From a virus, in the IMG/VR virus record IMGVR_UViG_3300035661_000184, positions 1-35,881 of that record: a stretch of 35,881 nt of DNA, one strand, 5' to 3'. The notes under the pieces were generated by a model. That model was given only the letters and a program-made list of their open reading frames with translations, was not told the origin of the DNA and ran no database searches. The position numbers and the translations under genes were made by a program. The stretch's first letter is position 1, and each line of letters begins with the position of its first letter. Of this stretch, positions 7,873 through 15,800 are shown piece after piece.

Positions 7873-10304
7873 TACATACCCTTGATTAGTGGTTTAACTG
7901 TTGATTTTGTGCTACTAGCACCAACACTATTTGTTTTATTTTCTGGTGTATATTTATCTTTATATGCTGGAAAGTCTGGTATAATACTTTCATTTATTTT
8001 ATCAACTAATAATTTATTATTAGTTGATTGTCCATTATCTATTAAGTTAGCTACATTTTCAGCCCCAGACTTTTTAACTATATTATTTATTTCAGCAACA
8101 TCTTTTTTACTTATATTTGTTGGGTTTAAGTCTGTCTCATCATCGGCTGTCTTATTAATAGCAGTATCTAATGAATTACCTGATGAATTATTTTTTAAAC
8201 TAAGTTGGTGTTTATCAATTACAGCTTTTTTCTCTGCTAGTGTTGTAGGTTCTAATACACTACCATTCTTATTTGATTTTAACTTAAACCTAAATACATT
8301 GTTTTTTATTTCAATATGATGTCTTTCATCTGTACGATTAAAAAATGATACAGGTATATAAAACCCCCATTTATCTAGTAGTTTAGGATTTGCTACACCA
8401 ATTTTAACTTTTCCTATATATACATCTAATGCAACACCAGCTTCGTGAGCAGATAAAGCAGCAGCATTGTTTGGGTCATCTTGGAATAATTTTGCTTGTT
8501 GTTCTTTTGTACGATATGCTGACACTACTCTTAATTTATTACCTGTAGTTTTATAATAATCTTGTGCCATACTATAGAACTGACTTCTAGTATCAGCTGT
8601 AAGACCCTTCATATCAATATTTCCAATAGGTACAAAATATTTTTCAGGGTTAATTATTTCTACATTTTTCGATGCTAATACTGCTGATGATGGCCTATCA
8701 ATAACAGACCCTATATCAGTACCAAACATATTATTAAATATACCACCAGTACTAATACCAGTATTAGTAGCACTTGTTAATGCTTCATGTGCAATAGTTT
8801 TAGCAGTATTTTTTACAAGTGCTCCATGATAGTTTATTTCTGTTAAAAACTTATTTTTTTCTTCTTGTGAAAACATATTGCTTTTGTTCATAAATTCTTG
8901 AATACTGCCATATCTAGCTGATAAAGATTTTAAAACTAGTGTACTGTTTTTAGTATCTTCTAAGAAATCTCGTAAATCATTCCTACCACTACCAATTTTT
9001 GGGTTTATTGCTTTAATTGCTGCTAGTACATCACTATTTTGAGAGTTAAAACCATATATACCAGCATTATCTCCTTCTTGAAAATCAGGGTTAGCAAATG
9101 TTCTTACTTTAGCTAACGAAACGGCAGCCGTCCAGTCTTTGGTATCTAGATTATAAAATATATCACTAGTAGTATCACTAGCATCCATTATACTCATATC
9201 TTTATTTTGTTGCGTCATAAACCCAGTAGTTATTCTATATTGGGCTGCTGTGTTTAGATCATATTTGTTGTCTTTTTTCATAGTATCAATAAAACTAGAA
9301 GCTGCACTATCATCAGAATTTTCATACTGATGCATTAGTATTTCACCAATAGCACCAATTACTGTTCCATACATTCCACCAACTTTTGCATATTTTAGAG
9401 TTTTACCAATAATAGGTAAACCATATTTTACAAAGAATTTTTCTAAAAATTTTACACCTATTATTTTTCGCAAAGTAGCAGCCAGTCCTGCTGCAAGACC
9501 ACCAGCAAGCATTCCCCCTCCAAGACTACTACTGGTATCTTCAACATATTTAAACTGATCAAAAGCTTTCTTAATCATATCAATAGCAATTTTATTTTTT
9601 TCTACTTCTTTATCAACAAGTGAAAATTTCTTTTCAATGCCTTTTTTTAATGCAATGTAGTCACCAACTAGTTTTGCATACTCTTTCTTAGATAGATTAA
9701 TAGATAATTTTGATTTTGGTGCAACAAATGTTGTATTTGTTGCTGTTGCTGTTAAGCTTACTGGTGATATTTTTTCTTTTTTTGCTTCTAAATCTAATAC
9801 TTCTTTAGCTATGGTTGTTTTAGTGCCATAATCAGATTCTTTACTGTATTGTTCAGTAAGTTTATCAATCTTCTTAGAAAGTATTGTTGTTAGTTTGATT
9901 TGGTTAGCTATACTTGTTATACCTGCTGTACCTGTTAAAATATTGTTTTGTTCTGTTTTAACTTTTCTTTCTAGATTACTTAGTTTTATTGCATTAATTT
10001 CACTATGTAGTTTTTTATTTTCTTCTGATAATAGTTTAATATCATTAGAATTTTTAGATTTCTTTATTTTTATATTATTTTTCTGTATTTCTCTAATTTT
10101 CTTAGATCTAGAAAAATTAGCCTTTTGTTCTTCATTCATACCAAGAGTACTAAGTGCTTCTACACGTTTATCAATAATTCTATTGATATTTTTTGAAGCA
10201 ACATATGTATTTGTAGGAGCATTAATTATGTTATCACCAATAGCTAATAGTTTAGCACGATTTTTTATTGTAAGATATGCCCCTAAAGCTAATGCGGTAA
10301 CCAT
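7872..10304 (-). CDS. Putative tape measure protein with M15 (VanY-type) peptidase domain
   Basis: An 810-residue protein. Residues of about 40-250 are charged, helical and coiled-coil-like. Residues of about 258-327 are Gly/Ala-rich and hydrophobic (GGGMLAGGLAAGLAATL), as in tape measures that enter the host membrane. Residues of about 585-665 form an M15 D,D-carboxypeptidase-like domain: LRVVSAYRTKEQQAKLF, then SAHEAGVALDV with the zinc-ligand His at residue 620 and the Asp seven residues later, then ERHHIEI supplying the last ligand. The tail after 670 is polar and probably disordered. Position between the hub-assembly genes and the gp48/54 pair corresponds to T4 gene 29. Role in length control is inferred; the peptidase motifs are directly visible. 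Confidence 0.8.
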   Translation of the reverse strand: MVTALALGAYLTIKNRAKLLAIGDNIINAPTNTYVASKNINRIIDKRVEALSTLGMNEEQKANFSRSKKIREIQKNNIKIKKSKNSNDIKLLSEENKKLHSEINAIKLSNLERKVKTEQNNILTGTAGITSIANQIKLTTILSKKIDKLTEQYSKESDYGTKTTIAKEVLDLEAKKEKISPVSLTATATNTTFVAPKSKLSINLSKKEYAKLVGDYIALKKGIEKKFSLVDKEVEKNKIAIDMIKKAFDQFKYVEDTSSSLGGGMLAGGLAAGLAATLRKIIGVKFLEKFFVKYGLPIIGKTLKYAKVGGMYGTVIGAIGEILMHQYENSDDSAASSFIDTMKKDNKYDLNTAAQYRITTGFMTQQNKDMSIMDASDTTSDIFYNLDTKDWTAAVSLAKVRTFANPDFQEGDNAGIYGFNSQNSDVLAAIKAINPKIGSGRNDLRDFLEDTKNSTLVLKSLSARYGSIQEFMNKSNMFSQEEKNKFLTEINYHGALVKNTAKTIAHEALTSATNTGISTGGIFNNMFGTDIGSVIDRPSSAVLASKNVEIINPEKYFVPIGNIDMKGLTADTRSQFYSMAQDYYKTTGNKLRVVSAYRTKEQQAKLFQDDPNNAAALSAHEAGVALDVYIGKVKIGVANPKLLDKWGFYIPVSFFNRTDERHHIEIKNNVFRFKLKSNKNGSVLEPTTLAEKKAVIDKHQLSLKNNSSGNSLDTAINKTADDETDLNPTNISKKDVAEINNIVKKSGAENVANLIDNGQSTNNKLLVDKINESIIPDFPAYKDKYTPENKTNSVGASSTKSTVKPLIKGM

Positions 10305-11120
10305 TTATTCTCCTACTTGCTTGTTAGCAATATCTACACATAAACTATCATATACTTCTAATTCAAATGGCATCATAGACTCAATTTCATTAATACTAAA
10401 GTTTAATTTCATTTTCATATTAGCAACAGTTTTATAATATGATGCTAAATTTGTACTAATAATAATATCATCCATAATACTAGCTTCATTAATTGTTACT
10501 TTTTTGGTATGGTTACATAACAAACATTTTGTACTAGAATCAATATGTATACTTTGAATTATTTCTTTGTATTTTTGTTCAATATATTTATACTCTAGAA
10601 CACTAAGTTCATCTAACAATAATGATATTGTATTTTTATCCGTAACATCATTTATTCTTACTACTGAATCTTCAAACTTTCCATTATATCTTAATGTATA
10701 TGTGTTGCTCTTGTACACAACATCATATATACTTACCCCACTTACCCCACTTATCCCACTTACCCCACTTATCCCACTTATCCCACTTACCCCACTTACT
10801 ATATTATCCACTATATTACTTATATCTACTCTACCTTCAGAATGATTTCTACAATTACTACAAGTAAAGTCAATATCAATAGTTTCACCAGTAATCTTAG
10901 TTCTAATATATAGTAGTATTTTTATTTTTTCTAAGTATGACAAATTTAATTCATCATACTTATCATCAAGTAGTATTCTATAGAAAATATTAGCTTTTTC
11001 ATATGTACTACTATTATCATCAATACTTAATAGTGCATCTTTTTGTTTACCTATTGTCCACGCCACATAATTAAGAATCATACCATTATGTGGTACTCTA
11101 ATTTCCATTAGTTTACCCAA
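10305..11120 (-). CDS. Putative baseplate hub assembly protein with Cys4 zinc site (gp26/gp28 position)
   Basis: A 271-residue protein with two Cys-x-x-Cys pairs far apart (FTCSNCRN near residue 87 and KCLLCNHTKK near residue 199), likely one structural zinc site. A run of Ser-Gly-Val/Ile repeats (about residues 108-130) is encoded by a 9-base tandem array. It overlaps the preceding gene by 13 bases and abuts the tape measure gene. The preceding protein has the same two-pair cysteine layout and similar size, so the two look like diverged paralogues. T4 has gp26, gp28 and gp51 as small hub-assembly proteins at this place in the gene order, which makes that role likely, but I cannot choose between them. 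Confidence 0.6.
   Translation of the reverse strand: MGKLMEIRVPHNGMILNYVAWTIGKQKDALLSIDDNSSTYEKANIFYRILLDDKYDELNLSYLEKIKILLYIRTKITGETIDIDFTCSNCRNHSEGRVDISNIVDNIVSGVSGISGISGVSGISGVSGVSIYDVVYKSNTYTLRYNGKFEDSVVRINDVTDKNTISLLLDELSVLEYKYIEQKYKEIIQSIHIDSSTKCLLCNHTKKVTINEASIMDDIIISTNLASYYKTVANMKMKLNFSINEIESMMPFELEVYDSLCVDIANKQVGE
10731..10800 (+). repeat. 9-base tandem repeat inside the hub-assembly gene
   Basis: Seven complete units of ACTTACCCC/ACTTATCCC plus a partial eighth. On the coding strand they give alternating Ser-Gly-Val and Ser-Gly-Ile, so reading frame is preserved for any unit number. Confidence 0.95.
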
Positions 11121-11920
11121 TCTTCAATAAAATCAGGAATACTATCAATAACGATTTTAGTAATATGTTTACACTCGTTATTTTCACATTCACAATCGAT
11201 AACTGGTTTTAATTCAAATCTTTGTTTAGAGTATTGTTCAACAAGTTCATCAAATATATGTGATTCTAAGTTATCTACAAAAAATGTAAGCTCTTCAAAA
11301 GAATAATCTTCATAAACTTCTATGTCGTCTTTGATAGTCTCAGTAGTCTCAGTATTTTTTATACTTTTGTTTACTGAGATGCTTCTAATAGATAATAACA
11401 ACTCATAAAATAATTTATCAAAACTGTTTTTAGCATTAGTTAGAGTATTTTTATTAAACGCATTTTGAATAATTGGTTTGATAGAAAATGTTAAACCCTC
11501 AATATTAATATCTTCAAAATTACTTAATTTTGGTTTTAATATATCAGAGTAGTTTACAACTTCAGCATTAATTGTACTACATTCACTACACACATAGTCA
11601 AAAATAAGAACATCAGACATAGATTTATTTTTTATCATATACAATACATATTGTTTTTCATCTTCAGTAAGATAAATATCTTTTTCTTTCATACAACCAT
11701 AAGTAAGAACATCATATATTTTTTCTATATCAACACCTTCAGTATTAATAATGTTATGTACAGTTCTTCTATCTTTACCCTTCCATAATCTAAAATGAAG
11801 AATTTTATCACCAAAATCTAGTTCAATAGGAAATGTTTCTTCAGTGTTTGGTAAGTTTTGTAACATTGTTAGAGTTGTTGTAGTTGTTAGAGTTGTTGGA
11901 GTTGTTGGAGTTGTTAGCAT
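11108..11920 (-). CDS. Putative baseplate hub assembly protein with Cys4 zinc site (paralogue of next gene)
   Basis: A 270-residue protein with YVCSECST near residue 112 and DCECENNECKH near residue 245, the same spaced cysteine-pair layout as its downstream neighbour. The first twenty residues are almost all Thr, Pro and Leu and come from a 9-base tandem repeat. The start ATG at 11920 is itself formed inside that repeat; a second ATG at 11866, at the other end of the array, would give a 252-residue protein without the Thr-rich leader. Only the first has an upstream ribosome-site candidate (AAAGG). First gene of the long baseplate operon, led by a T4-type late promoter. A gp26-like function is possible but not proven. 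Confidence 0.6.
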   Translation of the reverse strand: MLTTPTTPTTLTTTTTLTMLQNLPNTEETFPIELDFGDKILHFRLWKGKDRRTVHNIINTEGVDIEKIYDVLTYGCMKEKDIYLTEDEKQYVLYMIKNKSMSDVLIFDYVCSECSTINAEVVNYSDILKPKLSNFEDINIEGLTFSIKPIIQNAFNKNTLTNAKNSFDKLFYELLLSIRSISVNKSIKNTETTETIKDDIEVYEDYSFEELTFFVDNLESHIFDELVEQYSKQRFELKPVIDCECENNECKHITKIVIDSIPDFIEDWVN

Positions 11921-11927
11921 TGTTAAC
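11865..11927 (+). repeat. 9-base tandem repeat spanning a start codon
   Basis: Seven units of consensus GTTGTTGGA with minor changes. The first and last units carry ATTG instead of GTTG, and these create the two possible start codons of the minus-strand gene. Confidence 0.95.
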
Positions 11928-11932
11928 CTTTA

Positions 11933-11954
11933 TATAAATATTGCAATATTTATA
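11933..11954. promoter_or_regulatory. Overlapping divergent T4-type late promoters
   Basis: TATAAATA is at 11933-11940 on the plus strand and its inverse at 11947-11954, forming a near-perfect palindrome around TTGCAA. The plus copy serves the tube-protein genes (ATG at 11969); the minus copy serves the baseplate operon (ATG at 11920). Confidence 0.65.
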
Positions 11955-11968
11955 TAAGAAGGTATGAA

Positions 11969-12553
11969 ATGGGACTTTTAGATGCTGCTAGTTCTGCGCT
12001 TAGTTATAGTGGAGGAAATAATACCCAAAATACTGGTGCATCATTAATTGATACTATACTTAGTAAGTCCTGGGCTATGTCATGTATGTATTCTGTGACA
12101 GATTTTAAATTAAATAATAATAAGGATATTGATCTTGATATAGGCAAAACAAATAACTTTGATGCTTATGTAACAAATGTTACAATAAATCCTATAACTT
12201 GGCAACCAATACAAGAATATATTGGAGGACAATGGTCTTATACTAATGGTAGAGATGAACTAAAACAAGTAGATATAACACTCAGACTAACAAATGGTTT
12301 ATATTTTTATACAATGATTCTTAATACAATGAGAACCTTAAAAGATGATTATCCAGATAATCAAAAATGGTCAATAACTATTCAATCGATGGAGAATACC
12401 AAAAATTTTAGTGGTTCTGGTATCCAACTTGAAGGTAATAAAAAAACAGTGCTAACAACATCAACTGCATTATTAACCAATATATCTAGTATAACATTTG
12501 ATGCAAATAATAAAGAAGTAATTACATTTGTTGTTACCTTTATGTATACATAA
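11969..12553 (+). CDS. Tube-like structural protein (first of four tandem genes)
   Basis: A 194-residue, beta-rich protein with a Gly/Ser-rich N-terminus. The middle (VTNVTINPITWQPIQEYIGGQW) and the C-terminal strand pair (SSITFDANNKEVITFVVTFMYT) end in the way gp19-type tube proteins end, with an aromatic and Thr-rich last strand. The resemblance to the three following genes is weaker than theirs to each other, so a tube-related fold is an inference. It starts behind a late promoter with ribosome site AGAAGG and leads a four-gene plus-strand operon. Confidence 0.6.
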   Translation: MGLLDAASSALSYSGGNNTQNTGASLIDTILSKSWAMSCMYSVTDFKLNNNKDIDLDIGKTNNFDAYVTNVTINPITWQPIQEYIGGQWSYTNGRDELKQVDITLRLTNGLYFYTMILNTMRTLKDDYPDNQKWSITIQSMENTKNFSGSGIQLEGNKKTVLTTSTALLTNISSITFDANNKEVITFVVTFMYT

Positions 12554-12570
12554 GCAGAATAGGAGACAGA

Positions 12571-13317
12571 ATGATAAATAGACTTGATTTAAAACTAGGA
12601 AATGGAGCTAGACCTTACCAATATAAGGTATCAATTACTCTACCTAGTATTGTATCAGAAACACTAAAGTTAGATAACCGAACAGTTGATACTTTATGTA
12701 GACGTGCTAATGTTCCTGATATGATGATGGAGCAATTTTCATTATTTGTTCAAGGTAGAGAAGTAAAAATGCCTTTTGGTACAGATTCAACACATGAAAT
12801 TTCACTTTCATTCTATAATGACGAAGATTATTATATGCGTCATGTATTAGAATATTGGATGCTTACTATTGATGCATATCGATTATATAATAAAGATTTA
12901 GCTTTTTATAGCAAGTTACCACCTTCTGAGGGATTATTAGATACTATTATTGATAAAGCAACAAATCTTGCTAAATCTGTTGCAACAGATTTAGCAAGAG
13001 ATATATCAGGAGAAATAGGTAAACTTGGTGGTGATAAATTATCAACTTTCATTAATAGTGTTATTAATGAACTAAATAAAACTAACGAACCACAATTTGG
13101 TACTGTAGCAATAACACCATTAACATATAATGGTATGGAAATATGTACATATACTCTACTTAATGCTTATCCTATAAATTTATCACAGATACAATTTGCA
13201 AATGATAGTGTAGGTAGTATTTCAGAATTTGATTCTATGTTTTATTTTACTCATTATACTATTGATAAACCAACAATGCTAGATGATATACTTGGTTTTG
13301 CCAAGAAACTATTTTAA
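12571..13317 (+). CDS. Tail tube-fold protein with helical insertion
   Basis: A 248-residue protein of the gp19 type. Residues 1-105 show the core (YQYKVSITLPS, RRANVPDMMMEQFSLFVQGREVKMP, then HEISLSFYNDEDYYMRHVLEYWM). Residues of about 115-172 are an inserted helical, charged segment not present in the neighbours. The core resumes with MEICTYTLLNAYPINLSQIQF and closes with ISEFDSMFYFTHYTI. The phrase AYPI.LS.IQ recurs in the next gene as AFPIELSEIQ. Length exceeds T4 gp19 (163 residues) because of the insertion. Possible roles are a tube-end or baseplate-proximal ring. Confidence 0.72.
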   Translation: MINRLDLKLGNGARPYQYKVSITLPSIVSETLKLDNRTVDTLCRRANVPDMMMEQFSLFVQGREVKMPFGTDSTHEISLSFYNDEDYYMRHVLEYWMLTIDAYRLYNKDLAFYSKLPPSEGLLDTIIDKATNLAKSVATDLARDISGEIGKLGGDKLSTFINSVINELNKTNEPQFGTVAITPLTYNGMEICTYTLLNAYPINLSQIQFANDSVGSISEFDSMFYFTHYTIDKPTMLDDILGFAKKLF

Positions 13318-13329
13318 TAGAGGTAGAAT

Positions 13330-13986
13330 ATGGGTATACATAATGTTAATGAATTAAAATCAACACTAGGAGCTGGTGCTCAAGTATCTAGGTTTAGTGT
13401 TACTATACCAGTACCTATAATATTAAAGGGTATAGCTATAGTAAATAAAGTATTAAATTCAATACCACTATTAAATGAACTAATAACATATACTGGTAAT
13501 ACTGGTACATCACACTTACCACAAAATCAGATAAAGGTTCTAGCTAAAGCTTCCACTATACCAGGAAAAAGAGTAAATACTATAGATGTTTGGGATAGAG
13601 GTCATAAATATATTATAAGAGATGTATCAGACTTTGATCATAGATGGGCAGTAACTTTTTATAATACTGAAACATTAGACTTAAGACTGTTATTTGAAAC
13701 TTGGATGTATGAGTTAGACAGATTTGATTCATCAACATTACGAACACCATTTGTTACAAATAATATGGGTGTTGGTGTCCCAAAATTTATGGCTAGCCTA
13801 AATCCTGGTTATATGGTTGATATGCAAATTTCACAAGTAGGGTGTAAAGGAGATACTGCTGTATTTGAACTAGCTCATGCATTTCCTATTGAATTAAGTG
13901 AAATACAAATGGATGCAAGTACAATAAATACAATATCTGAGTTTACTGTAACTTTTGCTTATACTAGCTGGAGTAGGTTGCAGTAG
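13330..13986 (+). CDS. Tail tube protein, gp19-like paralogue
   Basis: A 218-residue protein. It begins NVNELKSTLGAGAQVSRFSV, closely matching the next gene (ITDLKNVLGQGAKVDRFTI). It then has KASTIPGKRVNTIDVWDRGHKYIIRD, WAVTFYNTETLDLRLLFETWM, AFPIELSEIQMDASTINTIS and a final strand FTVTFAYTSW. These are the standard gp19 tube elements. An extra segment of about 35 residues follows the N-terminus. It lies 12 bases after the previous gene with ribosome site AGAGG. Confidence 0.8.
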   Translation: MGIHNVNELKSTLGAGAQVSRFSVTIPVPIILKGIAIVNKVLNSIPLLNELITYTGNTGTSHLPQNQIKVLAKASTIPGKRVNTIDVWDRGHKYIIRDVSDFDHRWAVTFYNTETLDLRLLFETWMYELDRFDSSTLRTPFVTNNMGVGVPKFMASLNPGYMVDMQISQVGCKGDTAVFELAHAFPIELSEIQMDASTINTISEFTVTFAYTSWSRLQ

Positions 13987-14010
13987 ATTTCAGTAATTTA
14001 CAGTAGATTA

Positions 14011-14018
14011 TATAAATA
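14011..14018 (+). promoter_or_regulatory. T4-type late promoter for the short tube gene
   Basis: TATAAATA 29 bases before the ATG at 14048. It gives this tube gene, the likely major tube protein, transcription independent of the three genes before it. Confidence 0.6.
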
Positions 14019-14047
14019 TTACAATAATAAAAATATAGAGGTACAAT

Positions 14048-14566
14048 ATGGCATTATATACAATTACAGATTTAAAAAATGTGTTAGGACAGGGAGCAAA
14101 AGTTGATAGATTCACTATTGATCTTAGTGTACCAGCTGGTAATGCAGCACTTACATTAGGAACTACTGGTGGTGTATTAGTTAAGTCTTCTGCTTTTCCT
14201 GATAAACAAATAGGTAAGTGTGAAGTTTGGGAACAAGGACGCAAATTAATTATTCCTGGAAATACTGAATTTACAAATGAATGGTCAGTTACATTCTATC
14301 AGACTGCTGATCATAATTTACGTAAAATGTTTATTAAGTGGATGAGTGAGATTGATGATTATGCTACTAATAACCATAACTGTAACCCTACTCAATATAT
14401 GGTTGATGGTAAAGTTCAACAATTATCTTGTGAGGGTGTAGTAAGTGCAGAATATTTGTTTCATAATATGTACCCAAGCCATATAGCAGAAGTTGTTGTT
14501 GATGGACAAACAATTAATACTATTGAAGAATTTCAAGTTACTTTTACTTTCTCTCACTGGGAATAA
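14048..14566 (+). CDS. gp19: Major tail tube protein, gp19-like
   Basis: A 172-residue protein, the same size as T4 gp19 (163 residues) and the most compact of the four tandem genes. It has DLKNVLGQGAKVDRF, SSAFPDKQIGKCEVWEQGRKLIIPG, WSVTFYQTADHNLRKMFIKWM, MYPSHIAEVVVDGQTINTIE and the terminal strand FQVTFTFSHWE. It alone has a dedicated late promoter directly upstream, which fits high expression of the main tube subunit. Which of the tandem copies builds the main tube is inferred from size and promoter only. Confidence 0.85.
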   Translation: MALYTITDLKNVLGQGAKVDRFTIDLSVPAGNAALTLGTTGGVLVKSSAFPDKQIGKCEVWEQGRKLIIPGNTEFTNEWSVTFYQTADHNLRKMFIKWMSEIDDYATNNHNCNPTQYMVDGKVQQLSCEGVVSAEYLFHNMYPSHIAEVVVDGQTINTIEEFQVTFTFSHWE

Positions 14567-14609
14567 TACTTAACTAGATTAACTACCTTAGTTACTTTAA
14601 CTATTTTAA

Positions 14610-15746
14610 CTATTTTAGTGTTATTGAGAACTTCTCAATAACATCTTCTATAGGGATTGTATTGCTTACTCTTATAAATGCCTTAATTTTAACGGTTTGA
14701 TTAAGTATATTATTAGTACCAAAACTTTGTTGTTTTGAATAATTGCCAATATTTAAGTTAATTTGGATATCTCTACCTTGACAATGGTAATTATCTGGCA
14801 TTGGGTTTGTTTTTTCTACTTCTGTTAATACTAATTTATATTTTTCATTAAACTTACTGTCTGCTTTATCACCCACTAAACCTACAAGTGACTCTCGTAC
14901 TTTAATAATTTCATATAATGGACCAACAACAATAATAACTGGTACACTTGCAATAACTGCCAGAGTATCTTCACCAAAAAACTTCTTTTTACAGTTTGTA
15001 GGAATATAATAGCTATTAACATAATTGTTAAAATATTCTTGGTCTATACTAGCTGAAATATCAAAATAATAATCTGTAAAATTACTACCTTCTTTTTTAT
15101 ATAAATATACAATTTCCGTATGGGTATGTTCTAATAACTCATTGGTTGTAATTACTTTATTATCTTTGTCTATTGTTGCTATTTCAGATATATACTCTTT
15201 TTGTATATTATGGTTTGTTATATCATCTTTTAGCATACCAATATTAGATATGTTAGCATTTTTTAGTGTAATTTCAGTATTTGGTTTTGAAGCATTAGCT
15301 GTAGCTAGTGCAATATTCTTCTTAACTGTATTATATAGTTTTTCTTTTTCCTCTTTGTTTACAATGACTGTTTCTGTAATGAAATAGTTTTTATCTTTTA
15401 GAGTTTCAGATTTAATAATAACTGATGACGATATAGTGTTAAATATTGAAGACTTAGTAGTAAATGCATTAACAGTTTTGTTAGTTTTGTCAGTTTCGTT
15501 AGTGCTATTTTCAATATATTTAGAAGAGGATAAAACATAAGCACCAATATCATCAGCTACATATTGTCTTGTACTGTCTATACAATACTTTCGTGCTGTG
15601 CTTTGTGAATCAGAATCTCCAAGCTTATAATCCATACTAATTTCATAATATATATTTTTAGCATCTTCATGTTTATTATTAACTACTAGTTGTGCATATA
15701 CTGATGTAGTTAACATAAAACATATAGCAAATACAATCTTTTTCAT
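14610..15746 (-). CDS. Exported protein of unknown function, secreted partner of the LPP20-like lipoprotein
   Basis: The reading frame opens further upstream at a TTG, but the ATG at 15746 is the real start: it follows a purine-rich ribosome region (GAGAGATAAGAAG) and begins a clear Sec signal peptide (MKKIVFAICFMLTTSVYA, then Q). The mature protein has about 360 residues, with an N-terminal stretch ARKYCIDSTRQYVADDIGAYVLSS, many Thr/Asn/Ser, and a hydrophobic segment near residue 260 (TLAVIASVPVIIVVGPLYEII) that may be a membrane anchor or a buried strand. It follows the lipoprotein gene in the same direction behind its own copy of the conserved promoter block. Function unknown; action in the periplasm or at the envelope is likely. 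Confidence 0.7.
   Translation of the reverse strand: MKKIVFAICFMLTTSVYAQLVVNNKHEDAKNIYYEISMDYKLGDSDSQSTARKYCIDSTRQYVADDIGAYVLSSSKYIENSTNETDKTNKTVNAFTTKSSIFNTISSSVIIKSETLKDKNYFITETVIVNKEEKEKLYNTVKKNIALATANASKPNTEITLKNANISNIGMLKDDITNHNIQKEYISEIATIDKDNKVITTNELLEHTHTEIVYLYKKEGSNFTDYYFDISASIDQEYFNNYVNSYYIPTNCKKKFFGEDTLAVIASVPVIIVVGPLYEIIKVRESLVGLVGDKADSKFNEKYKLVLTEVEKTNPMPDNYHCQGRDIQINLNIGNYSKQQSFGTNNILNQTVKIKAFIRVSNTIPIEDVIEKFSITLK
15474..15500 (+). repeat. 9-base tandem repeat in the exported-protein gene
   Basis: Three units of AGTTTTGTT with single changes, giving a Thr-Asn-Lys/Asp-Lys-like repeat in the protein. Confidence 0.8.
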
Positions 15747-15766
15747 CTTCTTATCTCTCTTTCTCT

Positions 15767-15800
15767 CTTTTGGTACCAAACGGTACCACAGAAACCCTTA
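15767..15800 (-). promoter_or_regulatory. Divergent copy of the conserved accessory promoter block
   Basis: Minus strand: TTAAGGGTTTCTGTGGTAC, then a changed -10 position (TACCGT) and a repeated GGTACC. Less conserved than the copies near 20.4, 23.1, 26.3 and 33.9 kb. It overlaps the end of the lipoprotein gene. Confidence 0.4.

Noticed and set aside
7852-8319. Long hydrophobic plus-strand frame antisense to the tape measure gene
   Set aside because: Shadow of the real minus-strand gene; no ribosome site. Similar antisense frames at 7031, 9895, 10567, 15142, 18617, 19736, 27350 and 27739 were dropped for the same reason.
10731-10800. CRISPR-like array
   Set aside because: Units are 9 bases with no spacers and are in frame within a gene. 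The same applies to the 10-base array at 28891.
14567-14609. Terminator between the gp19 gene and the convergent exported-protein gene
   Set aside because: Only AT-rich 9-base repeats are visible; no convincing stem with T-run.
15747-15779. Upstream extension of the exported protein from a TTG (MVPKERKRDKK)
   Set aside because: It lies in the promoter-like block and would put charged residues before an otherwise normal signal peptide. The ATG at 15746 has a ribosome site.
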